From Streptomyces sp. cg36 (GTDB lineage: Bacteria; Actinomycetota; Actinomycetes; Streptomycetales; Streptomycetaceae): DNA of 64,000 nucleotides. The stretch is taken from positions 2,852,001 through 2,916,000 of the forward strand of contig NZ_CP163520.1 in the NCBI RefSeq assembly GCF_041080675.1, written 5' to 3'. Numbering within the stretch: position 1 is the first letter of the stretch; each line of letters starts with the position of its first letter. Of this stretch, positions 35,054 through 44,639 are shown piece after piece. A model generated the notes under the pieces. It did not search any database, had not been told where the DNA came from, and saw only the letters and a program-made list of their open reading frames with translations. A program made the position numbers and the translations under genes.

Positions 35054-36196
35054 ATGAGCGAAGAGCTGAGCCTCACCAAGGTTCCGGCGCCCCGCGACCA
35101 GGACGGCCGCGCGGACGCGGGCCCGACCGCCCCCCTCCTGGAGGTGGCCGGGCTCACCAAGTACTTCCCGATCAACAGCGGCCTGGTCCTCAAACGCCAC
35201 GTCGGGGACGTACGGGCGGTGGACGGCGTGGACTTCACCATCGGGCACGGCGAGAGCCTGGGCCTGGTCGGCGAGTCGGGGTGCGGCAAGTCGACCACCG
35301 GGCGGCTGATCACCCGGCTGCTCGAACCGACCCGGGGCACCATCACGTACGAGGGCCGGGACATCAGCCACGCCTCGCGCAAGGAGCTGGCGCCGATCCG
35401 GTCCGAGATCCAGATGATCTTCCAGGACCCGTTCGCCTCGCTCAACCCGCGCCAGACGGTGGGCGACATCATCTCCAACCCGATGGTCGTCAACGGCGTC
35501 AACCCGCCCGGCGGCCGGGAGAAGCGGGTGCGCGAGCTCCTGGAGATCGTCGGGCTCAACCCCGAGCACTACAACCGCTTCCCGCACGAGTTCTCCGGCG
35601 GGCAGCGCCAGCGCATCGGAGTGGCGCGGGCGCTGGGGCTCCAGCCCCGGCTGATCGTCGCGGACGAGCCGGTGTCGGCCCTGGACGTCTCCATCCAGGC
35701 GCAGGTGGTGAACCTGCTCCAGGAGCTGCGGCGCGAGCTGGGCATCGCGTTCCTGTTCGTCGCCCACGACCTGGCGATCGTGCGGCACTTCTCGCAGCGG
35801 GTCGCGGTGATGTACCTCGGCCGGATCGTCGAGATCGGCGACCGGGCGTCGATCTACGACGGACCGCGCCACCCGTACACGCACGCGCTGCTGTCCGCGG
35901 TGCCGGAGGCGGTGGTGGACGACGAGGGCGAGGGGCGGGAGCGGATCCGGCTCGCCGGTGACGTGCCGTCGCCGATCGACCCGCCGTCCGGGTGCCGGTT
36001 CCGGACCCGGTGCTGGAAGGCGCGGGACCTGTGCGCCTCGACGACGCCGCCGCTGGTACGGCTGGAAGGAAACCGGGAGGGGCATCTGACCGCGTGCCAC
36101 TTCCCCGAGGAACCGACGGTCGCGGCGCGGGACGAGGACGTCGTGCTCGACCCCGCGCTCGCCGCGATCGAGGAGGCGACGGACACCACCCATTGA
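35054..36196 (+). CDS. bldKE: Oligopeptide ABC transporter ATPase (BldKE-like, OppF/DppF family)
   Basis: 380 aa, ATG 35054. Opens with LLEVAGLTKYFPINSGLVLKRH, typical of OppF. Walker [15 protein letters not shown], signature [15 protein letters not shown], Walker [14 protein letters not shown]. The C-terminal cysteines ([16 protein letters not shown]...TACHF) match the Fe-S motif of this family. Last gene of the plus-strand operon; the nested inverted repeat lies 104 bases beyond its stop. Confidence 0.9.
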   Translation: MSEELSLTKVPAPRDQDGRADAGPTAPLLEVAGLTKYFPINSGLVLKRHVGDVRAVDGVDFTIGHGESLGLVGESGCGKSTTGRLITRLLEPTRGTITYEGRDISHASRKELAPIRSEIQMIFQDPFASLNPRQTVGDIISNPMVVNGVNPPGGREKRVRELLEIVGLNPEHYNRFPHEFSGGQRQRIGVARALGLQPRLIVADEPVSALDVSIQAQVVNLLQELRRELGIAFLFVAHDLAIVRHFSQRVAVMYLGRIVEIGDRASIYDGPRHPYTHALLSAVPEAVVDDEGEGRERIRLAGDVPSPIDPPSGCRFRTRCWKARDLCASTTPPLVRLEGNREGHLTACHFPEEPTVAARDEDVVLDPALAAIEEATDTTH

Positions 36197-36299
36197 CCCG
36201 GGCTCCGATGCCTCCACTCGGGCAGGGCCCGCGTCCGCACACCCCAGCCACCACCGCGGACGTGGGCTTTCCCGCGTGCCCGGCCTTCACCCGCGGACC

Positions 36300-36523
36300 G
36301 TGGTGGGTTGCTCGCGCAGTTCCCCGCGCCCCTGACAACCCGCCCATGTCTGCGGACCGTGCTCGCTTGTCGCGCAGTTCCCCGCGCCCCTGAACGGCTC
36401 GGCTCCGCCTTCGCCCTCGGGCGCACCCGTAGGGGCGCGGGGAACGGCGCGAGGAGCGACCACGGTCCGCAGCCGAAGACCGGCCCAGAAGGGGCGCGGG
36501 GAACTGCGCGAGCAACCCACCAC
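36300..36523. repeat. Nested inverted repeats of a GCGCAGTTCCCCGCGCCCCT element (four copies)
   Basis: Two direct copies (36300-36333 and about 36350-36391) face two inverted copies (about 36432-36475 and 36490-36523). The outer pair is a perfect 34-base inverted repeat. The inner pair is an imperfect one of about 42 bases that includes CTGCGGACCGTG. The whole 224 bases can fold into one long hairpin or cruciform. It fills the 361-base gap between convergent operons. The core element is a familiar streptomycete intergenic repeat and probably works here as a two-way terminator. Confidence 0.9.
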
Positions 36524-36557
36524 CGGCCCGCGGACGAAGACCCGCACAAGCCCCGCC

Positions 36558-37586
36558 TCACTCCGGCGGCACCACCCTCTTCTCCTCCGCGAAGTGACAG
36601 GCGGAAGGATGCTGCGCCGGCCCGGCGGCAAGCCGGAACACCGCCGGCACCGCCAGCTCCGGCACCTCCAGCTCACACCGCTCCTGCGCCTTCCAGCACC
36701 GCGTACGGAACCGGCACCCGGAGGGCACATTGGCGGGCGACGGCACGTCCCCGCTCAGAATGATCCGCTCCCGCCGCTCCCGCGCCGCCGGATCCGGCAC
36801 CGGCACCGCCGACAGCAGCGCCTGGGTGTACGGATGCGTGGGATGGTCGTAGATCTCCTCGTCCCGCCCGATCTCCACGATCCGCCCGAGGTACATCACC
36901 CCGACCCGGTCGGAGATGTGCCGCACGATCGACAGGTCGTGCGCGATGAACACGTACGACAGCGAGAACTCGTCCTGCAGCCGCTCCAGCAGGTTCACCA
37001 CCTGCGCCTGGACGGAGACGTCCAGCGCGGAGACCGGCTCGTCGGCCACGATGACCTCGGGCCGCAGCGCCAGCCCCCGCGCGATCCCGATGCGCTGGCG
37101 CTGACCGCCGCTGAACTGGTGCGGATAGCGGTTGATGTACTCGGGGTTGAGCCCCACCACGTCCAGCAGGTCCTGCACCTTGCGCCGCCGGTCGCCCTTG
37201 GGCGCCACCTCGGGGTGGATCTCGTACGGCTCCCCGATGATGTCGCCGACCGTCATCCGGGGGTTCAGGGACGTGTACGGGTCCTGGAACACCATCTGGA
37301 TGTTGCGCCGCACCGAGCGCAGCGCCTTGCCGGACATCTTGGTGATGTCGGTCCCCTTGTAGCTGATCCGCCCGGCGGTCGGCCGCTCCAGGTTCACCAG
37401 CATCTTGGCGACCGTCGACTTGCCGCAGCCGGACTCGCCGACGATGCCCAGGGTCTCGCCCGCCGCGAGGTCGAAGGAGACGCCGTCGACGGCCTTGACC
37501 GCGCCGACCTGCTTCTTGAAGAGGATGCCCTGGGTCAGCGGGTAGTGCTTGACCAGGTCGCGCACTTCCAGGATCGGCTCAGCCAT
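36558..37586 (-). CDS. Peptide ABC transporter ATPase (DppF family), transporter 2
   Basis: 342 aa. [31 protein letters not shown] opening; Walker [15 protein letters not shown], signature [15 protein letters not shown], Walker [15 protein letters not shown]-terminal [16 protein letters not shown]...ACHF cluster motif. Start ATG 37586 overlaps the end of the preceding ATPase gene by eight bases. It is the last gene of the second transporter operon and closely resembles the gene at 42423-43574. Confidence 0.92.
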   Translation of the reverse strand: MAEPILEVRDLVKHYPLTQGILFKKQVGAVKAVDGVSFDLAAGETLGIVGESGCGKSTVAKMLVNLERPTAGRISYKGTDITKMSGKALRSVRRNIQMVFQDPYTSLNPRMTVGDIIGEPYEIHPEVAPKGDRRRKVQDLLDVVGLNPEYINRYPHQFSGGQRQRIGIARGLALRPEVIVADEPVSALDVSVQAQVVNLLERLQDEFSLSYVFIAHDLSIVRHISDRVGVMYLGRIVEIGRDEEIYDHPTHPYTQALLSAVPVPDPAARERRERIILSGDVPSPANVPSGCRFRTRCWKAQERCELEVPELAVPAVFRLAAGPAQHPSACHFAEEKRVVPPE

Positions 37587-38553
37587 CCAGGCACTCCTTC
37601 CAGAAGTGGCACGCGCTGCGGCGGCCCTCGGCGACGACGGCCAGCGGCGGTACGTCGGTGCGGCACACGTCCCGCGCCATCGGGCAGCGCGGATGGAAGG
37701 CGCAGCCCGACGGGATGTGCATCAGATTGGGCGGCAGGCCCTTGATCGCGTACAGCTCCTGGCCCTTCTGGTCCAGGCGCGGGATCGATTCGAGCAGGCC
37801 CTTGGTGTACGGGTGCGCGGGCGCCTTGTAGATCTCGTGGACGGGCGCCTCCTCGACGATCCGGCCCGCGTACATCACCGCGATCCGGTCCGCGACGTCC
37901 GCGACCACCCCGAGGTCGTGGGTGATCAGGATGAGCCCCATGTTCATCTCGCGCTGGAGCTCGGCGAGCAGGTCCATCACCTGGGCCTGGACGGTCACGT
38001 CGAGCGCGGTGGTCGGCTCGTCCGCGATGATCAGCGCGGGCTCCAGCGCCATCGCCATGGCGATCATGATGCGCTGGCGCATGCCGCCGGAGAACTGGTG
38101 CGGATACTGCCCGACCCGCTCCTTGGCGGCCGGGATGCGCACCCGGTCCATCAGCTCGACGGCCTTGGCCTTGGCGTCGGCGCGGGACATCCCCCGGTGC
38201 ACGGTGAACATCTCGCCGAGCTGAGCGCCCACGCTGAGCACCGGGTTGAGGGAGGACAGCGCGTCCTGGAAGATCATCGCCATCCCGGAGCCGCGCACCT
38301 TGCGGCGCTCGTCCTCCTTGAGCTTCAGCAGGTCCTTGCCCTGGAAGAGGATCTCGCCGCCGGCGATCCGGCCCGGCGGCACGTCCAGGATGCCCATGAT
38401 GGCCTGCGCGGTCACCGACTTGCCGGAGCCGGACTCGCCGAGGACGGCCAGCGTCTCACCGGCCGCCACCGAGTAGGTGACCCCGTTGACGGCCCGGGCG
38501 ACGCCGTCGCGGGTCTTGAACTCGACCTGGAGGTCGCGCACTTCGAGCAGCAT
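37579..38553 (-). CDS. Peptide ABC transporter ATPase (DppD family), transporter 2
   Basis: 324 aa. I choose ATG 38553 ([17 protein letters not shown]) over a TTG nine bases upstream, because GAGGAG lies nine bases before the ATG but only one before the TTG. Walker [18 protein letters not shown], signature [15 protein letters not shown], Walker [15 protein letters not shown]-terminal cysteines [16 protein letters not shown] and ACHFW fit a 4Fe-4S site. Fourteen bases separate it from the permease gene upstream. Confidence 0.92.
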   Translation of the reverse strand: MLLEVRDLQVEFKTRDGVARAVNGVTYSVAAGETLAVLGESGSGKSVTAQAIMGILDVPPGRIAGGEILFQGKDLLKLKEDERRKVRGSGMAMIFQDALSSLNPVLSVGAQLGEMFTVHRGMSRADAKAKAVELMDRVRIPAAKERVGQYPHQFSGGMRQRIMIAMAMALEPALIIADEPTTALDVTVQAQVMDLLAELQREMNMGLILITHDLGVVADVADRIAVMYAGRIVEEAPVHEIYKAPAHPYTKGLLESIPRLDQKGQELYAIKGLPPNLMHIPSGCAFHPRCPMARDVCRTDVPPLAVVAEGRRSACHFWKECLDG

Positions 38554-38566
38554 GGTGTCCAACTCC

Positions 38567-39586
38567 TCAGCGCAGCTTGGGGTCGAGGGCGTCGCGCACC
38601 GCGTCGCCGAGCATGATGAACGCCAGCACCGTGATCGCCAGCGCCCCGGCGGGCCACAGCAGCATGTGGGGCGCGTTGCGGATGTACTGGGAGGCGGCCG
38701 AGATGTCGATGCCCCAGGAGACGGACGGCGGCTTCAGCCCGACGCCGAGGTAGGAGAGCGTGGCCTCCAGCGAGATGTACGTGCCGAGCGCGATGGTCGC
38801 CACGACGATCACCGGGGCGACCGCGTTGGGCGCGATGTGGCGCAGCAGCATCCGGGAGTTGGAGGCGCCGAGCGCGCGGGCCGCCTGGACGTAGTCGTTC
38901 TGTTTGGCGGTGATCACCGAGCCGCGCGCGATCCGGGCGATCTGCGGCCAGCCCAGCAGGATCATGAAGCCGATGACCGGCCAGACGGTGGTCGAGGTGA
39001 CCACGGACAGGAAGACCAGGCCGCCCAGGACCACCGGGATGCCGAAGAAGATGTCGGTGATCCGGGAGAGCAGCGCGTCCCAGCCGCCGCCGAAGAACCC
39101 GGCGAGCCCGCCGAGCACCGAGCCGAAGAGCGCCACCCCGAGGGTGGTGCAGACGCCGACGGTGACCGAGGTGCGGGCGCCGTAGACGGTCCGGGTGTAG
39201 ACGTCGCAGCCCTGGCCGTCGTAGCCGAAGGGGTGGCCGGGCCGCGAGCCCAGCTGGGCCTTGGCCAGATCGCACTTGAGCGGGTTGCCGGAGGCGATCA
39301 GGGACGGCCACAGCGAGATGACGACCAGGAACAGGATGATCAGGCCGGAGACGATGAAGACGGGGTTGCGCCGCAGGTCGCGCCAGGCGTCCCCCCACAG
39401 GCTGCGCGGCTTGCCGGCCGGGCCGGTGCCGTCCGGCCCGCCCGTGGCCTTGTTCTCCAGGGCCGCGCCCTCGCTGAGGGCGAGGTCCATGGCGCCGCCG
39501 GTGCCGGTCGGGGCGATGGCGCCCTCGTTGACTCCGCCCGCACCGGTGGCGGCGACCGAACGCTCGTCGAAGTCGGGCTCAGGCAT
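38567..39586 (-). CDS. Peptide ABC transporter permease (DppC family), transporter 2
   Basis: 339 aa with a long Gly/Ala-rich cytoplasmic start (about 55 residues), then PRSLWGDAWRDLRRNPVFIVSGLIILFLVVISLWP and five further helices. The EAA loop is NDYVQAARALGASNSRMLLRHIAPN and the end LGDAVRDALDPKLR. Its ATG 39586 overlaps the preceding permease stop by eight bases, the same overlap as in transporter 3. Confidence 0.92.
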   Translation of the reverse strand: MPEPDFDERSVAATGAGGVNEGAIAPTGTGGAMDLALSEGAALENKATGGPDGTGPAGKPRSLWGDAWRDLRRNPVFIVSGLIILFLVVISLWPSLIASGNPLKCDLAKAQLGSRPGHPFGYDGQGCDVYTRTVYGARTSVTVGVCTTLGVALFGSVLGGLAGFFGGGWDALLSRITDIFFGIPVVLGGLVFLSVVTSTTVWPVIGFMILLGWPQIARIARGSVITAKQNDYVQAARALGASNSRMLLRHIAPNAVAPVIVVATIALGTYISLEATLSYLGVGLKPPSVSWGIDISAASQYIRNAPHMLLWPAGALAITVLAFIMLGDAVRDALDPKLR

Positions 39587-40502
39587 AGCGGATCCTCGGG
39601 TCGAGTACGGCGTACAGGAGGTCGACGACGAGATTCGCCACCAGGAACACCAGCACCAGCACGGTCACGAACCCGACGACCGTCTGGGTGCTCTGGCGCA
39701 GGATGCCCTGGTAGAGCTGGAAGCCGACGCCGTGGATGTTGAAGATGCGCTCGGTCACGATGGCCCCGCCCATCAGCGCGCCCACGTCCGTACCGATGAA
39801 GGTGACCACCGGGATCAGCGAGTTGCGCAGCAGGTGGCGGGTGATGACCCGGTGGCGGGGCAGGCCCTTGGCGACGGCGGTGCGGACGTAGTCGGCGCGG
39901 GAGTTCTCCGCGATCGAGGTGCGGGTGAGCCGGGTGACGTACGCGAGCGAGACCGAGGCGAGGACCAGGCCGGGGACCAGCAGCTCGTTGAAGGGCGCCG
40001 ACGGGGAGACCGAGGACCTGATCCACTTCCACTCGACGCCGAGCACCAGCTGGAGCACCAGACCGGTGACGAACGTCGGGATCGCGATGACCACCAGGGT
40101 GAGGATCAGCACGGCGGTGTCGATCGGCCGGCCGCGCCGCAGTCCGGTGACCACGCCCAGGCTGATGCCGATGACGATCTCGAAGAGGATGGCGATGATC
40201 GTGAGCCGGATGGTGACGGGGAAGGACGTCGACATCAGCTCGGTGACCTTCTGGCCGTTGAACGCGGTCCCGAAGTCACCGGTGAACACGTTCCCCATGT
40301 AGGTCGCGTACTGCTGCCACACGGGCTTGTCGAGGCCGAACTCCTGCTTGAGGCGGGCGGCGGTGGCCGGGTCGCACGCCTTGTCGCCGCACAGGCCCGC
40401 GATGGGGTCGCCCATGACGTTGACCATCAGGAAGATCAGCAGCGTGGCGCCGAAGAAGACCGGGATCATCTGCAGCAGACGCCGGATCACATAACGTCCC
40501 AT
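39579..40502 (-). CDS. Peptide ABC transporter permease (DppB family), transporter 2
   Basis: 307 aa, ATG 40502. MGRYVIRRLLQMIPVFFGATLLIFLMVNVMGDP opening, EAA loop ADYVRTAVAKGLPRHRVITRHLLRNS, end VVDLLYAVLDPRIRYA. An outer loop carries GLCGDKACDP with two cysteines, absent from the transporter 3 copy. Six membrane helices expected. Confidence 0.92.
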   Translation of the reverse strand: MGRYVIRRLLQMIPVFFGATLLIFLMVNVMGDPIAGLCGDKACDPATAARLKQEFGLDKPVWQQYATYMGNVFTGDFGTAFNGQKVTELMSTSFPVTIRLTIIAILFEIVIGISLGVVTGLRRGRPIDTAVLILTLVVIAIPTFVTGLVLQLVLGVEWKWIRSSVSPSAPFNELLVPGLVLASVSLAYVTRLTRTSIAENSRADYVRTAVAKGLPRHRVITRHLLRNSLIPVVTFIGTDVGALMGGAIVTERIFNIHGVGFQLYQGILRQSTQTVVGFVTVLVLVFLVANLVVDLLYAVLDPRIRYA

Positions 40503-40574
40503 GAACCGCTCCGGGGGTCGGGGAAGGGGCCCGGCCCGGCGCGGGGGACGCGCCGGGCCGGGCCTCCGCCGGCG

Positions 40575-42203
40575 TCAGCTGACCTTGATCTCGTTGTAGA
40601 CGGGGACGCTGAACGGGTTCAGGGCGACGTTGGAGAGCCGGGTCGAGTAGCCCGCGCTGCCGTTCTGGTACCAGAGCGGAATGGCGCCCATCTGGTCCCG
40701 CAGCACGCCCTCGGCCTGCTGGAAGAGGTCGACCGCCTTGGCCTTGTCCGTCTCGGCGTTGGCCTCGTTGACCAGCTTGTCGAACTGGGCGTTGGTCCAC
40801 TTGCCGTCGTTGGAGGAGGCGTTGGTGTAGTACAGCGGCTGGAGGAAGTTCTGGATCAGCGGGTAGTCCATCTGCCAGCCCGCCCGGAACGGCCCGGACA
40901 TCTTGTTCTGGGTGATCTGGTTGCGGAAGTCGGCGAAGGTGCCGACCGGGTTGCCCACGCACGCCTTGTCGTTGCCCAGCGCGTTGTTGACGCTGTTGCA
41001 GATGGCGTCGACCCACTCCTTGTGCGAGCCGGTGTCCGCGTTGTAGGAGATCTTCACCTGGCCGCCGGGGATCCCGCCGCCCTCCTGGATCAGCTTCTTC
41101 GCCCCGGCCGGGTCGTACTTGCAGGCGTCGCCGCAGAGCCCGTCCTTGTAGCCGCCGTCCGCGCCGAGGACCGGTGAGGTCCAGTCGGTGGCCGGGGTGC
41201 GGGTCTTCTGGAAGATGGTGTCGGTGATCTGCGCCCGGTTGATCGCCATCGACAGGCCCTTGCGGACCTTCACCGCGCCCGGGGTGTTCCAGGCGTCGTC
41301 GTAGAACGGGAAGGCGAGCGTCTGGATGATGCCGGCCGGGGTGTTGATGTACCGGTCGCCGAGGTCGGACTTGACGTTCTTGAGCTGGGAGGCGGGCACG
41401 TCGTCGACGAGGTCGAGGTTGCCCGCGGTCAGGTCGGTGTAGGCGGTGTTGTTGTCGGTGTAGACCTTGAGGTCGACCCCGCCGTTCTGCGCCTTGTCCT
41501 CGCCCGGGTAGGCGTCCCACTTGCGCATCTCCAGCTTGGAGCCCTTGGTGTAGGAGTTCACCGTGTACGGGCCGTTGCCGACCGGCTTGGAGAGCCAGGC
41601 GGAGTGGTTGTCGAAGAACGCCTTCGGCAGCGGCGCGAAGGCGGCGTAGCCGAGGGTGTCGGGCCAGGTGGAGAACTTCTGGTTGAGCTTGACGGTGAAG
41701 GTGCGGTCCCCGGTGACCTTGAGCCCGGAGAGCGTGTCCGCGGTCGGGTCGCCCTTGTCGGGGTGGACCTTGTCGTAGCCGTCGATGTAGCCGAAGAAGT
41801 AGGCGTTCTTCTGGTTGTGCTTGAGGTTGGCGCCGTAGTTCCAGGCGTCCACGAACGACTTGGCGGTCACCTTCTCGCCGTTGGAGAAGGTCCAGCCGTC
41901 CTTCACGGTGACCGTGAAGTTGGTGGAGTCGGTGGTGTCGATCTTCTCGGCGACCATGTTCTTGGCCGCACCGGTCTTCGGGTCGTAGCGCACCAGACCG
42001 CGGAAGAGCATGTCGAGGACCTTGCCGCCCTGCACCTCGTTGGTGTTGGCGGGCTCCAGCGGGTTCTGCGGATCGCCCCAGGACGAGCTCACGATGCCCG
42101 AGGCGCCGCTCCCGCCTCCGCTGTCCCCGCCCCCGCAGGCCGTCGCCGCCAGGGCGACGACCACCGCACATGCGGTCCACTTGGCGTGCGTGGCTCCGCG
42201 CAT
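40575..42203 (-). CDS. Peptide-binding lipoprotein (family 5 SBP), transporter 2
   Basis: 542 aa. Signal peptide MRGATHAKWTACAVVVALAATAC with lipidated Cys23. Typical SBP_bac_5 features: TVTVKDGWTFSNGEKVTAKSFVDAWNYGA, KVRKGLSMAINRAQI, and IPLWYQNGSAGYS. A pair of cysteines (GLCGDACKYDPAGAKKL) is shared with the transporter 3 protein. Start ATG 42203 follows AGGAGGACTCC. First gene of the second minus-strand operon; the sequence differs from the transporter 3 protein enough to suggest another peptide preference. Confidence 0.92.
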   Translation of the reverse strand: MRGATHAKWTACAVVVALAATACGGGDSGGGSGASGIVSSSWGDPQNPLEPANTNEVQGGKVLDMLFRGLVRYDPKTGAAKNMVAEKIDTTDSTNFTVTVKDGWTFSNGEKVTAKSFVDAWNYGANLKHNQKNAYFFGYIDGYDKVHPDKGDPTADTLSGLKVTGDRTFTVKLNQKFSTWPDTLGYAAFAPLPKAFFDNHSAWLSKPVGNGPYTVNSYTKGSKLEMRKWDAYPGEDKAQNGGVDLKVYTDNNTAYTDLTAGNLDLVDDVPASQLKNVKSDLGDRYINTPAGIIQTLAFPFYDDAWNTPGAVKVRKGLSMAINRAQITDTIFQKTRTPATDWTSPVLGADGGYKDGLCGDACKYDPAGAKKLIQEGGGIPGGQVKISYNADTGSHKEWVDAICNSVNNALGNDKACVGNPVGTFADFRNQITQNKMSGPFRAGWQMDYPLIQNFLQPLYYTNASSNDGKWTNAQFDKLVNEANAETDKAKAVDLFQQAEGVLRDQMGAIPLWYQNGSAGYSTRLSNVALNPFSVPVYNEIKVS

Positions 42204-42356
42204 GGAGTCCTCCTAGAGTCCCAAGTCTCACTTAGGCCCAAATATCGCCCCAGAAGAGGACAGAGCGCACGCCGACTGCACCCGAACGGGCGTGCCCGCA
42301 CGCCCGCACGAGGGGTTCGCCTCCCGCGCGGGCACACCGCCCGGCCCCCGGGTACG
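42204..42356 (-). promoter_or_regulatory. Promoter region of transporter 2
   Basis: Lower G+C around 42225-42250, including (minus strand) GATATTTGG and TAAGTG. The exact promoter is not resolved. The ribosome site AGGAGGA is excellent. Confidence 0.45.
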
Positions 42357-42400
42357 CGGAAGGGGCGCCCGGAACCGTGCGGTTCCGGGCGCCCCTTCCG
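42357..42400 (-). terminator. Very strong terminator hairpin ending transporter 3
   Basis: Perfect 20-bp stem around a GTGC loop, 22 bases past the stop of the ATPase gene ending at 42423. It separates the two tandem operons transcriptionally. Confidence 0.9.
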
Positions 42401-42422
42401 GTGCGAAGCGGGCGGTACGCGG

Positions 42423-43574
42423 TCAGGCCGCGCCCACCACGTCCTTCTCCTCGGCGAAGTGGCACGCCGAGTCGTGCGCGGCCAGGGTCTTCTTGCCCTG
42501 GAAGCGCTCGGGGACCGCCAGCAGCGGAAGCTCGGTGGAGCAGCGCTCCTCCGCCTTCCAGCAGCGGGTGCGGAAGCGGCAGCCCGACGGCGGGTTGGCC
42601 GGGGACGGGACGTCGCCGGTCAGGATGATGCGCTCGCGGTGCTCGCGCGCGTCCGGGTCCGGCACCGGCACCGCGGAGAGCAGCGCCTGGGTGTACGGGT
42701 GCGTCGGGTGCTCGTAGATCTCCTCGTCCGTGCCGATCTCGGCCATCTTGCCGAGGTACATCACACCGACGCGGTCGGAGATGTGCCGGACGATCGAGAG
42801 GTCGTGCGCGATGAAGATGTAGGAGAGGTTGAACTCGTCCTGCAGCTTCTCCATCAGGTTGATGACCTGCGCCTGCACCGACACGTCGAGCGCGGAGACC
42901 GGCTCGTCGCAGATGATGATCTCGGGGTTGAGCGCGAGGCCGCGGGCGATGCCGATGCGCTGGCGCTGACCGCCCGAGAACTGGTGCGGGTACCGGTTGA
43001 TGTACTCCGGGTTGAGGCCCACGACGTCCAGGAGCTCCTGGACCCGGCGGCGCCGGTCGCCCTTGGGCGCCACCTCGGGGTGGATGTCGAAGGGCTCGCC
43101 GATGATGTCGCCGACCGTCATCCGGGGGTTCAGGGACGTGTACGGGTCCTGGAACACCATCTGGATGTTGCGGCGGACGGCCTTCAGCGCGCGGCCGGAC
43201 AGCTTGGTGATGTCCTGGCCCTTGTAGAAGACCTCGCCGGCGGTGGCCCGCTCCAGCGTCATCAGCAGCTTGGCGACCGTGGACTTGCCGCAGCCGGACT
43301 CGCCGACGATGCCGAGGGTCTCGCCCTGGTAGAGGTCGAAGGAGACCCCGTCCACGGCCTTGACCGCGCCGATCTGCTTCTTGAAGAGGATGCCCTGGGT
43401 CAGCGGGAAGTGCTTGACCAGGTTGCGCACCTGGAGGATCGGCTCACCGCGCTCGACCTTGGCGTCGAGGATCGCCTCGACCTCGGTGGTCGTGGAGGCG
43501 TCCGTCTTCACCACGTCGGTCACGCTCGCGGTGGTCGCGTCCACAGCCTCGTCCTTCTTGGCCGGCTCAGCCAT
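42423..43574 (-). CDS. Peptide ABC transporter ATPase (DppF family), transporter 3
   Basis: 383 aa, about 40 residues longer at the N terminus than its transporter 2 counterpart (EAVDATTASVTDVVKTDASTT). From [23 protein letters not shown] onward the two are nearly identical. Walker [15 protein letters not shown], signature [15 protein letters not shown], Walker [14 protein letters not shown], Fe-S motif [16 protein letters not shown]...ACHF. ATG 43574 overlaps the preceding gene by eight bases, as in transporter 2. Confidence 0.92.
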   Translation of the reverse strand: MAEPAKKDEAVDATTASVTDVVKTDASTTTEVEAILDAKVERGEPILQVRNLVKHFPLTQGILFKKQIGAVKAVDGVSFDLYQGETLGIVGESGCGKSTVAKLLMTLERATAGEVFYKGQDITKLSGRALKAVRRNIQMVFQDPYTSLNPRMTVGDIIGEPFDIHPEVAPKGDRRRRVQELLDVVGLNPEYINRYPHQFSGGQRQRIGIARGLALNPEIIICDEPVSALDVSVQAQVINLMEKLQDEFNLSYIFIAHDLSIVRHISDRVGVMYLGKMAEIGTDEEIYEHPTHPYTQALLSAVPVPDPDAREHRERIILTGDVPSPANPPSGCRFRTRCWKAEERCSTELPLLAVPERFQGKKTLAAHDSACHFAEEKDVVGAA

Positions 43575-44625
43575 GGATCGTCTCCTTCCAGAAGTGGCAG
43601 GCGCTGCCGCGGCCGGACAGGTCCGTGCCGTCCGCCTCGGTGACCGGGGCCAGCTTCGGCACCTCGGTGCGGCAGATGTCCTGCGCCTTCGGGCAGCGCG
43701 GGTTGAACGCGCAGCCGCTGGGGATCTTCAGCAGGTTCGGCGGCAGGCCCTTGATCGCGTACAGCTCCTGGCCCTTCTGGTCCAGGCGCGGGATCGAGTC
43801 GAGCAGACCCCGGGTGTACGGGTGCGCGGGGCGCTTGTAGAGCTCGTGCACCGGCGCGGTCTCCACGATCCGGCCCGCGTACATCACGGCGATCTTGTCC
43901 GCGACGTCGGCGACCACGCCGAGGTCGTGGGTGATCAGGATCAGGCCCATGTGGTACTCGCGCTGGAGCTCCGCCAGCAGGTCCATGACCTGCGCCTGGA
44001 CCGTCACGTCGAGCGCGGTGGTCGGCTCGTCCGCGATGATCAGGTCCGGCTCCAGGGCCAGCGCCATGGCGATCATGATGCGCTGGCGCATGCCGCCGGA
44101 GAACTGGTGGGGGTAGTCGTTGACCCGCGCGGCAGCCGCGGGGATCTTGACCTTGTCCATCAGCTCGATGGCCTTGGCCTTGGCCTCCTTGCGGGAGGCG
44201 CCCTGGTGGACCCGGAACATCTCGCCGAGCTGGTAGCCGACGCTCAGCACCGGGTTCAGCGCGGAGAGCGCGTCCTGGAAGATCATGGCGATCTTCTGGC
44301 CGCGGATGGCGCGCCGCTCCTCGGCGGTCATCTTCAGCATGTCCTCGCCGCGGAACAGGATCTCGCCCTGCGGGATCTTGCCGGGCGGCATGTCGAGGAT
44401 GCCCATGATGGCCTGCGCGGTCACGGACTTGCCCGAACCGGACTCGCCGAGGACGGCGAGGGTCTCGCCGGCGCTCACGCTGTAGTTGACGCCGTTGACC
44501 GCCTTGGCCACACCGTCTCGGGTGTGGAACTCCACGTGCAGGTCACGGACTTCGAGCAGGGGGCCGCCCTGGTCACCGTCGGCGCGGGGCGCCGGGACGC
44601 TGGCGGTCTTGTCGATGATGCTCAC
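43567..44625 (-). CDS. Peptide ABC transporter ATPase (DppD family), transporter 3
   Basis: 352 aa from GTG 44625 ([17 protein letters not shown]) behind AGGAGGG. Walker [18 protein letters not shown], signature [15 protein letters not shown], Walker [14 protein letters not shown], cluster motif [16 protein letters not shown] and ACHFW. From [16 protein letters not shown] it parallels the gene at 37579-38553 almost residue for residue. Confidence 0.92.
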   Translation of the reverse strand: MSIIDKTASVPAPRADGDQGGPLLEVRDLHVEFHTRDGVAKAVNGVNYSVSAGETLAVLGESGSGKSVTAQAIMGILDMPPGKIPQGEILFRGEDMLKMTAEERRAIRGQKIAMIFQDALSALNPVLSVGYQLGEMFRVHQGASRKEAKAKAIELMDKVKIPAAAARVNDYPHQFSGGMRQRIMIAMALALEPDLIIADEPTTALDVTVQAQVMDLLAELQREYHMGLILITHDLGVVADVADKIAVMYAGRIVETAPVHELYKRPAHPYTRGLLDSIPRLDQKGQELYAIKGLPPNLLKIPSGCAFNPRCPKAQDICRTEVPKLAPVTEADGTDLSGRGSACHFWKETIHG

Positions 44626-44639
44626 GTCGTACGCCCTCC

